Below are positions 1 to 8,852 of a stretch of DNA of 64,000 nt, one piece after another. The stretch is taken from contig JAVEQK010000004.1 in assembly GCA_034007705.1 (NCBI GenBank), forward strand, positions 117,148-181,147, written 5' to 3'. This DNA comes from UBA10518 sp022837185. GTDB lineage: Bacteria > Desulfobacterota > Desulfobulbia > Desulfobulbales > Desulfobulbaceae. How positions within the stretch are numbered: the stretch's first letter is position 1; each line of letters starts with the position of its first letter. The translations under genes were made by a program, and so were the position numbers. The notes beneath the pieces were generated by a model, which had not been told where the DNA came from, ran no database searches, and was given only the letters and a program-made list of their open reading frames with translations.

Positions 1-635
1 TTGTCCTGTTAGCCTTCTCGGTGGCGTCATGGAGTATCATTATCATGAAGCTCCTTCTTTTCAAGAGGTCGAAAAGAAATTCCGCCCAATTTCTGGACCG
101 TTTCTGGGAGAGCAAGACCCTGAGCGAGGCCTATTCCGCGGCCCGGGATTTTACCCTCAGTCCCGAAGCGGCGGTATTCGTTTCCGGCTTCCACGAGCTG
201 AAAAAAATCAGCGCGGCCAGGGAAGGGCAGGGGAGCGAGAAAGAGACCCTGGAAATGCAGCTGGCGACAATGGACAACGTCAAGCGCGCCATGCTCAAGG
301 CCCAGGTCATGGAGGTCAACCGTCTCAACCGCTGGCTGCCCCTGCTGGCCACGACGGGCAGCGCCACGCCGTTCATCGGGCTTTTCGGCACGGTCTGGGG
401 CATCATGACCTCGTTCCATGATATCGGTCTCCGCGGTTCGGCCTCTCTCGCGGTCGTCGCGCCGGGCATTTCCGAAGCGCTGGTTGCCACGGCGGCAGGT
501 TTGGCGGTTGCCATCCCGGCGGTTATCTTTTATAATTTCTATTCAAACAGGGTGATCGAGTTCGATTCGAACATCGAACACTTCACCGCCGATTTCATCA
601 ATCTTGTCGAGCGTGATTTTTTGACGCGGGCATAG
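1..635 (+). CDS. tolQ: TolQ proton-channel subunit, 5'-truncated by window edge
   Basis: Inner-membrane subunit of the Tol-Pal motor (MotA/TolQ/ExbB family), which with TolR uses the proton gradient to energise TolA. The reading frame is open from base 3 and upstream codons still encode a first membrane segment (VLLAFSVASWSIII), so the true start lies before the window; an apparent GTG at 21 is internal. The conserved family block TGSATPFIGLFGTVWGI is followed by a second hydrophobic pair around ALVATAAGLAVAIPAVIFYN. About 210 residues are visible, close to a full TolQ minus its N-terminus. tolR follows 36 nt downstream, so this is the first visible gene of tolQRAB-ybgF. Confidence 0.95.
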   Translation, partial: VLLAFSVASWSIIIMKLLLFKRSKRNSAQFLDRFWESKTLSEAYSAARDFTLSPEAAVFVSGFHELKKISAAREGQGSEKETLEMQLATMDNVKRAMLKAQVMEVNRLNRWLPLLATTGSATPFIGLFGTVWGIMTSFHDIGLRGSASLAVVAPGISEALVATAAGLAVAIPAVIFYNFYSNRVIEFDSNIEHFTADFINLVERDFLTRA

Positions 636-671
636 AATGTATCAGGATATTCCTTCCAGGAGACCGGAACA

Positions 672-1097
672 ATGGCGATGGGGCCGATAAACGGCGGCAA
701 CAGGCGCGGCCTGATGGCGGAAATCAACGTGACGCCCTTTGTGGATGTCATGCTGGTGCTGCTGATTATTTTCATGGTCACCGCCCCGATGATGACCCAG
801 GGGCTGGAAGTGGAACTGCCGCAGACCACGGACAAGGCGCTGCGCCAGGAAGAGGAGCCGCTGGTGGTGACCATGAGCAGGGAGGGCGAAATATCCCTCG
901 GCAAGGTCACGGTCTCGCCGGTCCAGCTCAGCCAGCAGCTCGGCTCGATGGCCGACGAGGAGAAAAAGAGGCCGATATATCTGCGGGCGGACAAAAATGT
1001 CGCCTACGGCGACGTCGTCCAGGTCATGGATGTTATCAAAAATGCGGGATTTGAAAAGCTGGGCATGATCACCCAGCCGGCCGAGGAAAAGCTTTAA
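672..1097 (+). CDS. tolR: TolR, ExbD-type channel partner
   Basis: ExbD/TolR family protein, 141 aa, the usual length. It has a short cytoplasmic N-terminus, the conserved entry INVTPFVDVMLVLLIIFMVT with the membrane aspartate that carries protons, and a periplasmic domain ending in VVQVMDVIKNAGFEKLGMIT. An AGGAG about 10 nt upstream supports the ATG. It works with TolQ as the ion channel that drives TolA and lies between tolQ and tolA on the same strand. Confidence 0.95.
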   Translation: MAMGPINGGNRRGLMAEINVTPFVDVMLVLLIIFMVTAPMMTQGLEVELPQTTDKALRQEEEPLVVTMSREGEISLGKVTVSPVQLSQQLGSMADEEKKRPIYLRADKNVAYGDVVQVMDVIKNAGFEKLGMITQPAEEKL

Positions 1098-1118
1098 GAG
1101 AGTGCACAACTGAACGGC

Positions 1119-2018
1119 GTGAGTTTCAGCGATACGGATTTTTTCCTGCAGCAGCGTGAGGCTGAGCGTGGCTGGATGCAGCCGGTTGCCCTTGCCCTGT
1201 TGTTTCATCTCGTCACTTTTGCGCTCACCTACGGCCTGCCGCAGATCTTCGACCGCAAGCCGATCCTGGACGAGGTGGTGACGGTCAACCTGGTTTCGAT
1301 GCCCGACACGGCCCCGCCGGCACCGGCGCCCCCCGCGGAGGCGCCGCCCGTTGAGCAGGCGCCGCCGCCTGAGCCGCCCCCGCCGGCCAAGCTCGAGCCG
1401 GTCACCCCCAAGGTGGCGGTTCCGCCTCCGGTGCCGCAGGAAGCAGTGGAAGCCCCGGCGCCGGTCAAGCCTGTTTCCCTGCAGCCTTTGAAGAAAAAGG
1501 TGCAGAAGGCTGACCCGGCAAAGCTTGCCCAGGAACAGGAAAGGCGGCAGCAGGAGCTGGAACGGCAGAAGGCCCTGGCCGCCGCCCGGGCCGCGGAGGA
1601 GAGGGCGCGGCTGGAGGCGGAGCGGGCAAGGTCGGCCCTGGCGGAAATGATCCGGCAGAGGGGCGTTCAGCAGACCGCATCGGCGGCCAGGAGATCATCG
1701 GGCGGACGGGAGGTGCAGTCCATCGTCCTCCAGCAGTATCTTATAGCGCTGCAAGACAGGGTGCAGCAATTCTGGATCCTGCCGGACATGCGCCAGTGGG
1801 ACCCCGCCCTGGAGACCGTGGTGGTTTTGACCATCCGTCCGGACGGGACGGTTGCCGAGACCCTGGTCGAGAAAAAATCGACCGATCCGTTTTTCGACCA
1901 GTTTGTCATGAAGACCGTTCAGAACGCATCACCGCTGCCGCGCTTCCCCAAGCTGATGAAGGAATCGTCCATCGAAGTCGGTCTGCGCTTCCGGCCGGGT
2001 GGAGTGGTGACAATGTAG
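1119..2018 (+). CDS. tolA: TolA-like energy-transducing protein (TonB C-terminal domain)
   Basis: Links the TolQR motor to the outer membrane. Starts at GTG. One N-terminal membrane anchor (about residues 25-45) is followed by a very proline-rich stretch (about 60-120, PAPAPPAEAPPVEQAPPPEP), an Ala/Glu/Arg-rich coiled-coil (about 125-185) and a TonB-type C-terminal domain (about 200-299, with VLTIRPDGTVAETLVEKKS). The proline arm resembles TonB, while the coiled coil and gene position resemble TolA. Position between tolR and tolB decides for TolA; the split with TonB is only contextual. Confidence 0.88.
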   Translation: MSFSDTDFFLQQREAERGWMQPVALALLFHLVTFALTYGLPQIFDRKPILDEVVTVNLVSMPDTAPPAPAPPAEAPPVEQAPPPEPPPPAKLEPVTPKVAVPPPVPQEAVEAPAPVKPVSLQPLKKKVQKADPAKLAQEQERRQQELERQKALAAARAAEERARLEAERARSALAEMIRQRGVQQTASAARRSSGGREVQSIVLQQYLIALQDRVQQFWILPDMRQWDPALETVVVLTIRPDGTVAETLVEKKSTDPFFDQFVMKTVQNASPLPRFPKLMKESSIEVGLRFRPGGVVTM

Positions 2019-2024
2019 CGAATC

Positions 2025-3335
2025 ATGAGGGTACAGTATCGAGCTATGAAAGCAATGATCAACAGTTTCCGTTTTCTGTCCTGCCTCGCGGCCCTGCTGG
2101 CCCTGCTGTCAGGAAGTGTCACCGGTGCCCGGGCTGAGCGGTTTTACCTGGACATAACCGCCCAGGATGTCCGCAAGGTCATGGTGGCCGTTCCCTGGTT
2201 CTCCGGCGACACGGCCCAGGGCAGGCAGATGGCCGAGCTGCTTGCCAGGGCCTTGGAATTCCACGGCTTTATCCAGGTCGTCGACCCGGCGCGCCACGGC
2301 GGAGGAAGCGAGGCGGACTGGAAGGGCCTGGGCGTGGATTACGTGATCCTCGGCAAATATGAAACCGCCGCGTCCGGCATGATGGTGGAGGGCCGCCTGC
2401 TCGACGTGGCGGAAGACGAAGTCCGTTTCGGCCGGCGGTTCCGTGGAACGGTCCAGCAGCAGGATGACATGGTGCTCAGGCTCTGCGACGCGATTATCGA
2501 GGAGTTCACCGGCGAGCCGGGTATCAGCCGCTCCAGGCTGGCCTACGTGTCCGACGCCACCGGCCGGAAGGAGGCGTACGTTGCCGACGCGCTGGGGCTG
2601 GGGCATAGGCAGATCACCCGTCACAAACACCTGGTCGTCTCCCCCCGATTCCTGCCGGACGGCATACACCTCTCTTATTCATCCTACCATACCGGCAACC
2701 AGAATCTCTATCTCACCGATCTGCGGCAGGACAAGGCGACGAGGGCTATTTCACGGCGCAAGGGCATGAATCTCGCCCCCGCCTGGTCCCCCGACGGCCG
2801 GTCCATGATCCTGACCCTCAGCAAGGACGGCAGCCCGGACCTGTACCTGCTGGACCCGCAAGGCAACGTCAAGGAGCGGTTGACCAGTAATGCGGGCATC
2901 AATGTGTCGCCCTCCTTCTCCCCTGACGGCGGCACAATCGCTTTTGTTTCCGACCGCAGCGGCACAGCCCAGGTCTACCTGATGGACCTGGCCACCAGGC
3001 AGTCCCGGCGCCTGACCTTTGAGGGCCGCGAGAACACCGAACCGGCCTGGTCGCCGAAAGGCGATCTCATCGCCTTTACCGGGCGCAAGGATGGTGCGTA
3101 CCAGATCTTCACCATCAATCCGAACGACCCCTCTTCCATGCGGCAGCTTACCACCGGCTGGGGCGACTGCGAGTCCCCGACCTGGTCGCCGGACGGCAGG
3201 CAGATCGCCTTTTCCCGGCGGGGTGAAACCAGGCAGCAGCTCTGGGTCATGATGAAGGACGGCAGGGAATTGCGCCTGCTCTATAATTTGAAGGGCAACC
3301 AGTCCTACCCGCAATGGACCGGCCCCATGGAGTAG
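2025..3335 (+). CDS. tolB: TolB periplasmic beta-propeller protein
   Basis: TolB, 436 aa, typical length. Signal peptide (hydrophobic LSCLAALLALLSGSVTGARA), an N-terminal domain, then WD40-like propeller repeats with recurrent SPDG motifs (PAWSPDGRSMILTLSKDG, PSFSPDGGTIAFVSDRSG, PTWSPDGRQIAFSRRG). It normally binds Pal and the Tol motor in the periplasm. Starts at 7 nt after tolA. Neither ATG at 2025 nor ATG at 2046 has a well-spaced ribosome site; 2046 would give a more usual signal peptide. Confidence 0.94.
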   Translation: MRVQYRAMKAMINSFRFLSCLAALLALLSGSVTGARAERFYLDITAQDVRKVMVAVPWFSGDTAQGRQMAELLARALEFHGFIQVVDPARHGGGSEADWKGLGVDYVILGKYETAASGMMVEGRLLDVAEDEVRFGRRFRGTVQQQDDMVLRLCDAIIEEFTGEPGISRSRLAYVSDATGRKEAYVADALGLGHRQITRHKHLVVSPRFLPDGIHLSYSSYHTGNQNLYLTDLRQDKATRAISRRKGMNLAPAWSPDGRSMILTLSKDGSPDLYLLDPQGNVKERLTSNAGINVSPSFSPDGGTIAFVSDRSGTAQVYLMDLATRQSRRLTFEGRENTEPAWSPKGDLIAFTGRKDGAYQIFTINPNDPSSMRQLTTGWGDCESPTWSPDGRQIAFSRRGETRQQLWVMMKDGRELRLLYNLKGNQSYPQWTGPME

Positions 3336-3499
3336 AGCTGCGGGCGGCGGAGAATGTCATGAAGACATGGAGATGAACGGGTGCGCCGGAGCCGCCGGCC
3401 GCCGGGACGTGCTTCGTTCCTCGGCGGAGGGGGAAGCACTGTTTGGAGGAAATGATATCATCGTTTTCGGGTATATAACGTTCACTTAGGGGTATGCGA

Positions 3500-4522
3500 A
3501 TGAAACATGTGAGAAATCTGGCTGTTGCCGGCTGTACGGTTTTGCTTTTGTGTCAATGTGCATCGAAAAACGAGATCAGGGACCTGAGCTATCAGATCCG
3601 GGCGGTCAACCAGAAGGTGGAGGATGTCCGCGGCACCGCCGTTGATCAGATGCAGAAACGTCAGGCCAGCTCCGTCAGCCGCATCGACGAGGTGCAGAAT
3701 GAGGTTATCCAGCTGCGCTCCGCCATTGACGAACGGGCCCACCAGGAAAATCTGTTTCGCGAGCAGTCCAGGGAGAGCACCGCGGGTCTGCAATCGATGA
3801 TCGAGGGTATGCGGACCGAAAACGACAATCGTCTTAAACTCCTGGAAGACAGGGTCAGCCAGTTGGAAAGGAATCTTGACCAGATGAGCGAGGCGCGCAT
3901 CAAGGAGGCTGAAGTACGGGCCAGGGAAGCGGCCCGCAGGGCGGAAGAGGCCAGGCAGCGGACCGCTGCGGTTTCGACTGCGGCCCCGGCCGCCCCGGTG
4001 GCTGTCAAACCCGAAGGCCGGAAAGTCAAGGTCGACGCCGACACCAAGGTTGAAGCCGCGGCCCCGGCAGCGAAGCCCGCCCCTGCTGCGGAGGCTCCCG
4101 TGGTTGCTTCGGTTCCGCCGCCCGCCGAACCTGCCGCGCCCGCCGCGCCTGCCGCAGCCGATCCGTTGGCCGAGGCCATGGATCTGTACAACAACCAGCG
4201 TTATGCCGAGGCATATAAAGCCTTTGAACAGATTCTTGCCCGCAACCCGCGGGGAGACGAGGCGGCCGAGACCCTGTTTTACATGGGGGAAAGTCTGTTC
4301 GCCCGCGGGGAGTATGATCTGGCCATACTTGATTACCAGAAAGTGATATCCAATCATGCCGGGCACAAGCGGACGCCGACCTCCCTGCTCAAGCAGGGAA
4401 TGTCGTTTGAGAAGCTGACCGATCACGAAACGGCGAAAATAATTTATAAAAAACTGATATCCGAATACCCGGACAGCCCTGATGCGGCAAAGGCGGAACA
4501 ACAGATACAGAGCCTGCAGTAA
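3500..4522 (+). CDS. ybgF: YbgF/CpoB-like Tol-associated coiled-coil TPR lipoprotein
   Basis: Probable lipoprotein with lipobox-like LLLCQC near residue 18. A coiled-coil region (about 25-140) is followed by an Ala/Pro-rich linker (about 150-215) and C-terminal TPR repeats (about 215-340, YNNQRYAEAYKAFEQIL, EYPDSPDAAKAEQQIQSL). This is the layout of the Tol-Pal accessory protein YbgF/CpoB, which coordinates septal envelope constriction. AGGGG at 3488-3492 is 7 nt from ATG 3500, favouring it over ATG 3494. In most Tol operons pal sits between tolB and ybgF; here those 160 nt hold no gene. Confidence 0.88.
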   Translation: MKHVRNLAVAGCTVLLLCQCASKNEIRDLSYQIRAVNQKVEDVRGTAVDQMQKRQASSVSRIDEVQNEVIQLRSAIDERAHQENLFREQSRESTAGLQSMIEGMRTENDNRLKLLEDRVSQLERNLDQMSEARIKEAEVRAREAARRAEEARQRTAAVSTAAPAAPVAVKPEGRKVKVDADTKVEAAAPAAKPAPAAEAPVVASVPPPAEPAAPAAPAAADPLAEAMDLYNNQRYAEAYKAFEQILARNPRGDEAAETLFYMGESLFARGEYDLAILDYQKVISNHAGHKRTPTSLLKQGMSFEKLTDHETAKIIYKKLISEYPDSPDAAKAEQQIQSLQ

Positions 4523-4546
4523 AGGGTAAGGGGACTCCGGCGGAAG

Positions 4547-5305
4547 GTGCGGAAGCAGAGACTGGACAGCCTTCTGGTTGAGCGCGGCCTGGCTGAAAGC
4601 CTTGCCAGGGCGGGGGCACTGATCGGCGCGGGCAGGGTTGAGGTTGACGGCGCCCGCGGCGAAAAGGCGGGGACCATGTTCAGTCCCGACTGCGCCATCC
4701 GTCTCCTGGCCGGGCAGCCCTACGTCGGCAGGGGGGGAGAGAAACTGGCCGCCGGACTCGATGTGTTCGGAGTGGATCCATCCGGTCTGATCTGCGCCGA
4801 CATAGGCTGTTCCACCGGCGGTTTTACCGATTGCCTGCTCCAGCGCGGCGCGCGGCGGGTATACAGCGTCGATGTCGGCTACGGTGTGCTGGACTGGCGG
4901 CTGCGGGGGGATGCACGGGTGGTTGTCCTGGAGCGCACCAATGCCCGGTATCTGACCAGGGAGCATATTCCCGAGCCCCTGGATCTGGCCGTCATAGATG
5001 CGTCGTTCATCTCGCTGGGGCTGCTGCTGGAGCCGGTCAGCCGGCTGTTTGCCGGCCCCGTATCCATCATTGCCCTGGTCAAGCCGCAATTCGAGCTGCC
5101 GCGGCACAAGGTGGCGAGGGGAGGCGTGGTCCGGGACAGCCTTCTCCACGAGGAAGCGCTTGCCTCGGTGCGCCGGCATGTCCGGGAGATCGGCCTTGCC
5201 TGCCGTGATGTGACTGCCTCCCCGATCAGGGGAGCCAAGGGGAACAGGGAATTTCTGATGTCCATCGGCACATCGGATGGAAAAAAAACAACGACACTTG
5301 AATGA
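4547..5305 (+). CDS. tlyA: TlyA family rRNA 2'-O-methyltransferase / hemolysin-like protein
   Basis: 252 aa from a GTG start. An N-terminal S4 RNA-binding domain (RLDSLLVERGLAESLARAGA, about residues 3-60) precedes an FtsJ-type methyltransferase fold with the SAM loop ADIGCSTGGFTDCLLQ (about 85-100) and LVKPQFELPR (about 182-191). Family members methylate rRNA cytidines; some were first named hemolysins. It lies 24 nt after ybgF and 24 nt before the SH3 protein, so probably co-transcribed with them, although no functional link to Tol is evident. Confidence 0.9.
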   Translation: MRKQRLDSLLVERGLAESLARAGALIGAGRVEVDGARGEKAGTMFSPDCAIRLLAGQPYVGRGGEKLAAGLDVFGVDPSGLICADIGCSTGGFTDCLLQRGARRVYSVDVGYGVLDWRLRGDARVVVLERTNARYLTREHIPEPLDLAVIDASFISLGLLLEPVSRLFAGPVSIIALVKPQFELPRHKVARGGVVRDSLLHEEALASVRRHVREIGLACRDVTASPIRGAKGNREFLMSIGTSDGKKTTTLE

Positions 5306-5329
5306 AGTGAGCCAGATAAGGAGAGAACT

Positions 5330-5788
5330 ATGAAACATCGGAGGACAAAGGGGTTGTTGATCAGGACGGCTCTGCTCATGGCAGGCATGATGATGACCGC
5401 GGCAACGGCGGCGGCCCAGGAGTATGTGAGCATCAGCAAGGACGGCGTCAATCTGCGTTCCGGCCCCGACACCAAATCCAGCGTGGTTTACGAACTCCCC
5501 CAGGGATATCCGCTCAAGGTGATGTCCAAACAGGGGGACTGGCTCAAGGTATCCGATTTCGAAAATGATCAGGGTTGGGTGTATGCCCCGCTGGTAACCA
5601 ATGCCCGGTACGTGATCGTCACCGTCAACAACGGCAACGTCCGGTCAGGCCCGGGCACCAATCACGATACGGTGGGCACCGTCGTCCGGGAGGTTGTCCT
5701 CAAGCAGATCGGCGAACAGGGGGACTGGATCAAGTTCGAACATCCGCAGCTCACCGGCTGGATTCATCGGAAGCTGGTCTGGCCGTGA
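5330..5788 (+). CDS. Secreted protein with two bacterial SH3 domains
   Basis: 152 aa. Signal peptide (GLLIRTALLMAGMMMTAATAAAQ), then two SH3_3 repeats (about residues 29-87 and 92-150), each with an asparagine/arginine RSGP-type start (VNLRSGPDTKSSVVYELPQG; NGNVRSGPGTNHDTVGTVV) and a GDW(L/I)K motif. Such domains bind cell-wall peptides or ligands in the periplasm; no catalytic domain is present. A GGAGAG ribosome site precedes the ATG. The last 25 nt overlap the 3' end of the convergent helicase gene. Confidence 0.85.
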   Translation: MKHRRTKGLLIRTALLMAGMMMTAATAAAQEYVSISKDGVNLRSGPDTKSSVVYELPQGYPLKVMSKQGDWLKVSDFENDQGWVYAPLVTNARYVIVTVNNGNVRSGPGTNHDTVGTVVREVVLKQIGEQGDWIKFEHPQLTGWIHRKLVWP

Positions 5789-8733
5789 TCCGGCGCCGGC
5801 CGGCTGTTGAGGATATGGCCGATCCGCCGTTGAAAATCAACGGGGAGCCGCACCACGCTGCCGGCCTTGTTGCGGAACAGCAGGTACCGCTCCCGGAGTC
5901 CGAAGAGAAAGAGGTCCCGGGTGATTTCCACGTCTTTCCGGCAATAGCCGGCGAGCAGGTCCATGCGCCCCTCTTGGAACCATTGGAGGGCAAGCAGACC
6001 GTTTCCTTCCTTTTTCACGTTCAGGGTGTGTTCGGCTAAGCGGTCCAGGCTCAGCCGGTAGCCAAGCTGGACGGTGATTTCCTCGAGCAGGTCAAGGGTG
6101 GGGAGGCGGGCGAGTTTCCGCGTGGTGTAGGCGGACAGCACCCGGTTGTCGAACCGCTTGTTGTTGAAGCCGATGACAAGCTCGAGGCTGAAGAGATGGT
6201 CAATCAGCCGGTCGGTTTCTTCCTCCGGGTAGCTGAAGAACCTGTCCTGCCCGCCGTCATAGAGCACGGCCAGGCTGACGCCCATCCGCTCGGCCTGATG
6301 CCAGCCGCCGACATCCTGGGCCGATCGTTTCGTTTCCACGTCAAAGACCCCGAATCGTTGCGGCAGGGTAAAGGGCGGAGCCGCCGTTGCCTCTGCGCAC
6401 TCCGGCCGCGGCAGGTGAATCCGCTTCCCTGCCGGCGGCCCCGGCCGTTTTCCCTCCCCCGGCCGCATCAGTCCCTCCAGCAGGTCCAGGCAGCACTGTT
6501 TGTCGATGGGACGGTTGCCCGAGCCGCATTTCGGCGAGTGAACGCAGGAAGGGCAGCCCAGTTCACAGGAGCAGTCCCGGACAGCAGCCAGGGTCCGCTC
6601 CAGGAGGCGGTCGATGAGGGAGAACGCCTTGGCGGTCAGGCCGACACCGCCGCTGTGGCCGTCATAAATGAAGACCGCGGGCCCCTCCAGTTCCTGGTGC
6701 CAGGGATGGGAAATCCCGCCGATATCGTTGCGGTCGCACAGCACCAGCAGCGGCAGCATGGCGATCATGGCATGCTCCAGGGCGTGAATGCCGCCCATGA
6801 AGTGCAGCCGCCTCTGCTCGGCCCGCCGCATCAGGGATTCGGGGATCTCAAGCCAGAACCCCTCGGTCTCGAAAACCTGCGGCGGCAGGTCAAGGGGGCA
6901 GCGGCCGATGACCCTCTGGCTGCCGATGAGAATCTTCAGGTAGCCGGTAATGACTTCCGTGACCTGCAGGCGGCCGAAATGAACCTTTGAGCCGCCGACG
7001 GTCCTGGAGTCGTAGATTTGAAGAATGGTGGTGGTTTTGGTGGAGAGCGGTCTGGTGAAATAATGGCCCTTGAAGGGGCTGACCGCTATTTCCCTGCCCT
7101 CGATGTCGAGGTGGTCCACCAGCCAGCTCCGGGCCATATGCAGGTACACCGCCCCGGGATGGCAGTCCTTGAAGGCCCGGAAGCCGTCGATCTCCCCAAG
7201 CTCCTCCCGGCCGGAACGGTGGAGTATCCGGTAGCGCGCCCCGCCCCCCCGGAGATCGACATCCCGCTGGGGGTATTTCCTGGCCGCGAACCACGTTTCA
7301 CCGTCCGCTGAAGACAGCAGGCTCCCTTTCCGGGTCAGCCCGGCGAGCAGGTCCGGGATAAAGGAGGGGGAGCAGATCCGGTCACCGGCGGTCAGAGGGG
7401 CCTCGGCGGCGGCGCAGACGAGATGCTGCCCGGCGATGGTCCTGTTGTCCGGGTTGAGCACGGCCGCCTCCACGTCGCGGCTGAAGAAATCTTCCGGGTG
7501 GCGCATGAAATGCTGATCAAGGGCATCCTCGTGGCCGATCAGCACGACCAGGGATTCCTGCCGGCCGCGGCCCACCCTGCCGGCGCGCTGGAGAGTGGCC
7601 ATTATTGATCCCGGATAGCCGACCAGCAGGCAGATGTCCAGACTGCCGATATCGATGCCGAGCTCCAGGGCCGAGGTGGAGATCACGCCCAGCAGCGTGC
7701 CGTCGGCCAGGCGCTGTTCAATGGCCCGCCGGTCCTCGGGCAGGAAACCGGCCCGGTACGAGGCGATCTTGTCCTTGAGGTCGCCGATTCGCCGGGCCGC
7801 CCACATGGTGATCAGCTCGGTCATCTTGCGCGACTGGGTATAGACAATGGTTCGCAGGCCCCGCCGGATCGCCGCCTCCAGGAGAAGGGTGGCGGTGTAG
7901 GGCGCCGAGTCCAGCGGGTTGAGCAGGATCATGTTCCGCGGCGGCCGGGGTGCGCCGGAAACGGTCAGCGGTGCCGCCGTCTCGTCGATCAGGGCCGCGG
8001 CCAGCTCCCCGGGATTGCCGATGGTGGCCGAGGCCAGGATAAACACCGGCGAGGAGCCGTACAGGCGGCAGATGCGTTTGAGCCGGCGGATGACCCAGGC
8101 CATGTGGGAACCGAAGACGCCGCGGTAGGTATGCACTTCGTCGATGACGACATGGGTGAGATTGGCGAACAGGCTGCCCCAGAGGTCGTGGTAGGGGAGC
8201 AGGGAAAGGTGCACCATTTCCGGGTTGGTGACCAGGATGGCCGGGAGATTTTCCCGGATTTTCCTGCGCCGGTAGGCGGAGGTGTCGCCGTCATAGATCG
8301 CCGCCGGCGCGAGTCCCCGCTCCCGGAAGCAGCCGGGCAGATGGGCGGCAAAAGCCTCGATGGTCCGCAGCTGATCCTGGGCGAGCGCCTTGAGGGGAAA
8401 GAGGTAGAGCGCCCTGGCCGAGGGGTCGCGCAGCAGGGAGTTGAAGACCGGAAGATTGTATATCAGCGATTTGCCGCTGGCCGTCGGGGTCGCGGCCACG
8501 ACATTTTTGCCGTCCAGAATCAGTTCGACCGCCTCGGCCTGGTGGGAATAGAGGCTGTCGATTCCGGCCCTGTCGAGCAGCTCCCCCAGGGCGGGGGCCA
8601 GCCCGGCCGGCGGAGCCGCGGTTTGCGCTCCGGCCGCGGGTTGTCTTCGGCGGCCGGCGATCTGGGGACCGAAGCGTTCGGATCCCGCCAGGGCCGCGAT
8701 ATATTCGGCAACCGATCCGCTGTCGGGATTCAT
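5764..8733 (-). CDS. MrfA-like DEAD/DEAH helicase fused to MrfB/YprB-like DEDD exonuclease
   Basis: 989 aa. Residues about 60-480 are a superfamily 2 helicase: ATPTASGKS Walker A, VVIDEVHTY (DEVH box), LASATIGNP, and LQRAGRVGRGRQ (motif VI). A C-terminal zinc-binding region has four cysteines in CELGCPSCVHSPKCG, as in MrfA/YprA (DUF1998). After a linker, about residues 790-950 form a DEDDy 3'-5' exonuclease like MrfB/YprB: FDVET, FNNKRFDNR and YCRKDVEIT. In Bacillus subtilis MrfA and MrfB are separate proteins acting together on mitomycin-type DNA damage; here one polypeptide carries both. The gene is single and convergent with the SH3 gene. Confidence 0.88.
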   Translation of the reverse strand: MNPDSGSVAEYIAALAGSERFGPQIAGRRRQPAAGAQTAAPPAGLAPALGELLDRAGIDSLYSHQAEAVELILDGKNVVAATPTASGKSLIYNLPVFNSLLRDPSARALYLFPLKALAQDQLRTIEAFAAHLPGCFRERGLAPAAIYDGDTSAYRRRKIRENLPAILVTNPEMVHLSLLPYHDLWGSLFANLTHVVIDEVHTYRGVFGSHMAWVIRRLKRICRLYGSSPVFILASATIGNPGELAAALIDETAAPLTVSGAPRPPRNMILLNPLDSAPYTATLLLEAAIRRGLRTIVYTQSRKMTELITMWAARRIGDLKDKIASYRAGFLPEDRRAIEQRLADGTLLGVISTSALELGIDIGSLDICLLVGYPGSIMATLQRAGRVGRGRQESLVVLIGHEDALDQHFMRHPEDFFSRDVEAAVLNPDNRTIAGQHLVCAAAEAPLTAGDRICSPSFIPDLLAGLTRKGSLLSSADGETWFAARKYPQRDVDLRGGGARYRILHRSGREELGEIDGFRAFKDCHPGAVYLHMARSWLVDHLDIEGREIAVSPFKGHYFTRPLSTKTTTILQIYDSRTVGGSKVHFGRLQVTEVITGYLKILIGSQRVIGRCPLDLPPQVFETEGFWLEIPESLMRRAEQRRLHFMGGIHALEHAMIAMLPLLVLCDRNDIGGISHPWHQELEGPAVFIYDGHSGGVGLTAKAFSLIDRLLERTLAAVRDCSCELGCPSCVHSPKCGSGNRPIDKQCCLDLLEGLMRPGEGKRPGPPAGKRIHLPRPECAEATAAPPFTLPQRFGVFDVETKRSAQDVGGWHQAERMGVSLAVLYDGGQDRFFSYPEEETDRLIDHLFSLELVIGFNNKRFDNRVLSAYTTRKLARLPTLDLLEEITVQLGYRLSLDRLAEHTLNVKKEGNGLLALQWFQEGRMDLLAGYCRKDVEITRDLFLFGLRERYLLFRNKAGSVVRLPVDFQRRIGHILNSRPAPDHGQTSFR

Positions 8734-8852
8734 GTTGCGGCCTGCGGTACTTTACGGTTTATCATTATCGGTATTTATTATATCTTGTATCTTTCCCTGC
8801 GACGGATTGAATGGGAGATTTTCCCGAACACGTGGAACCGGAAAGCGGAACA

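Noticed and set aside
1119..2018. Calling this gene tonB
   Set aside because: The proline-rich arm suggests TonB, but gene order and the coiled-coil middle favour TolA.
3482..5338. 618-codon open frame on the minus strand across ybgF and tlyA
   Set aside because: Antisense of two clear genes; composition is low-complexity Gly/Arg from GC-rich third positions, with no family motif.
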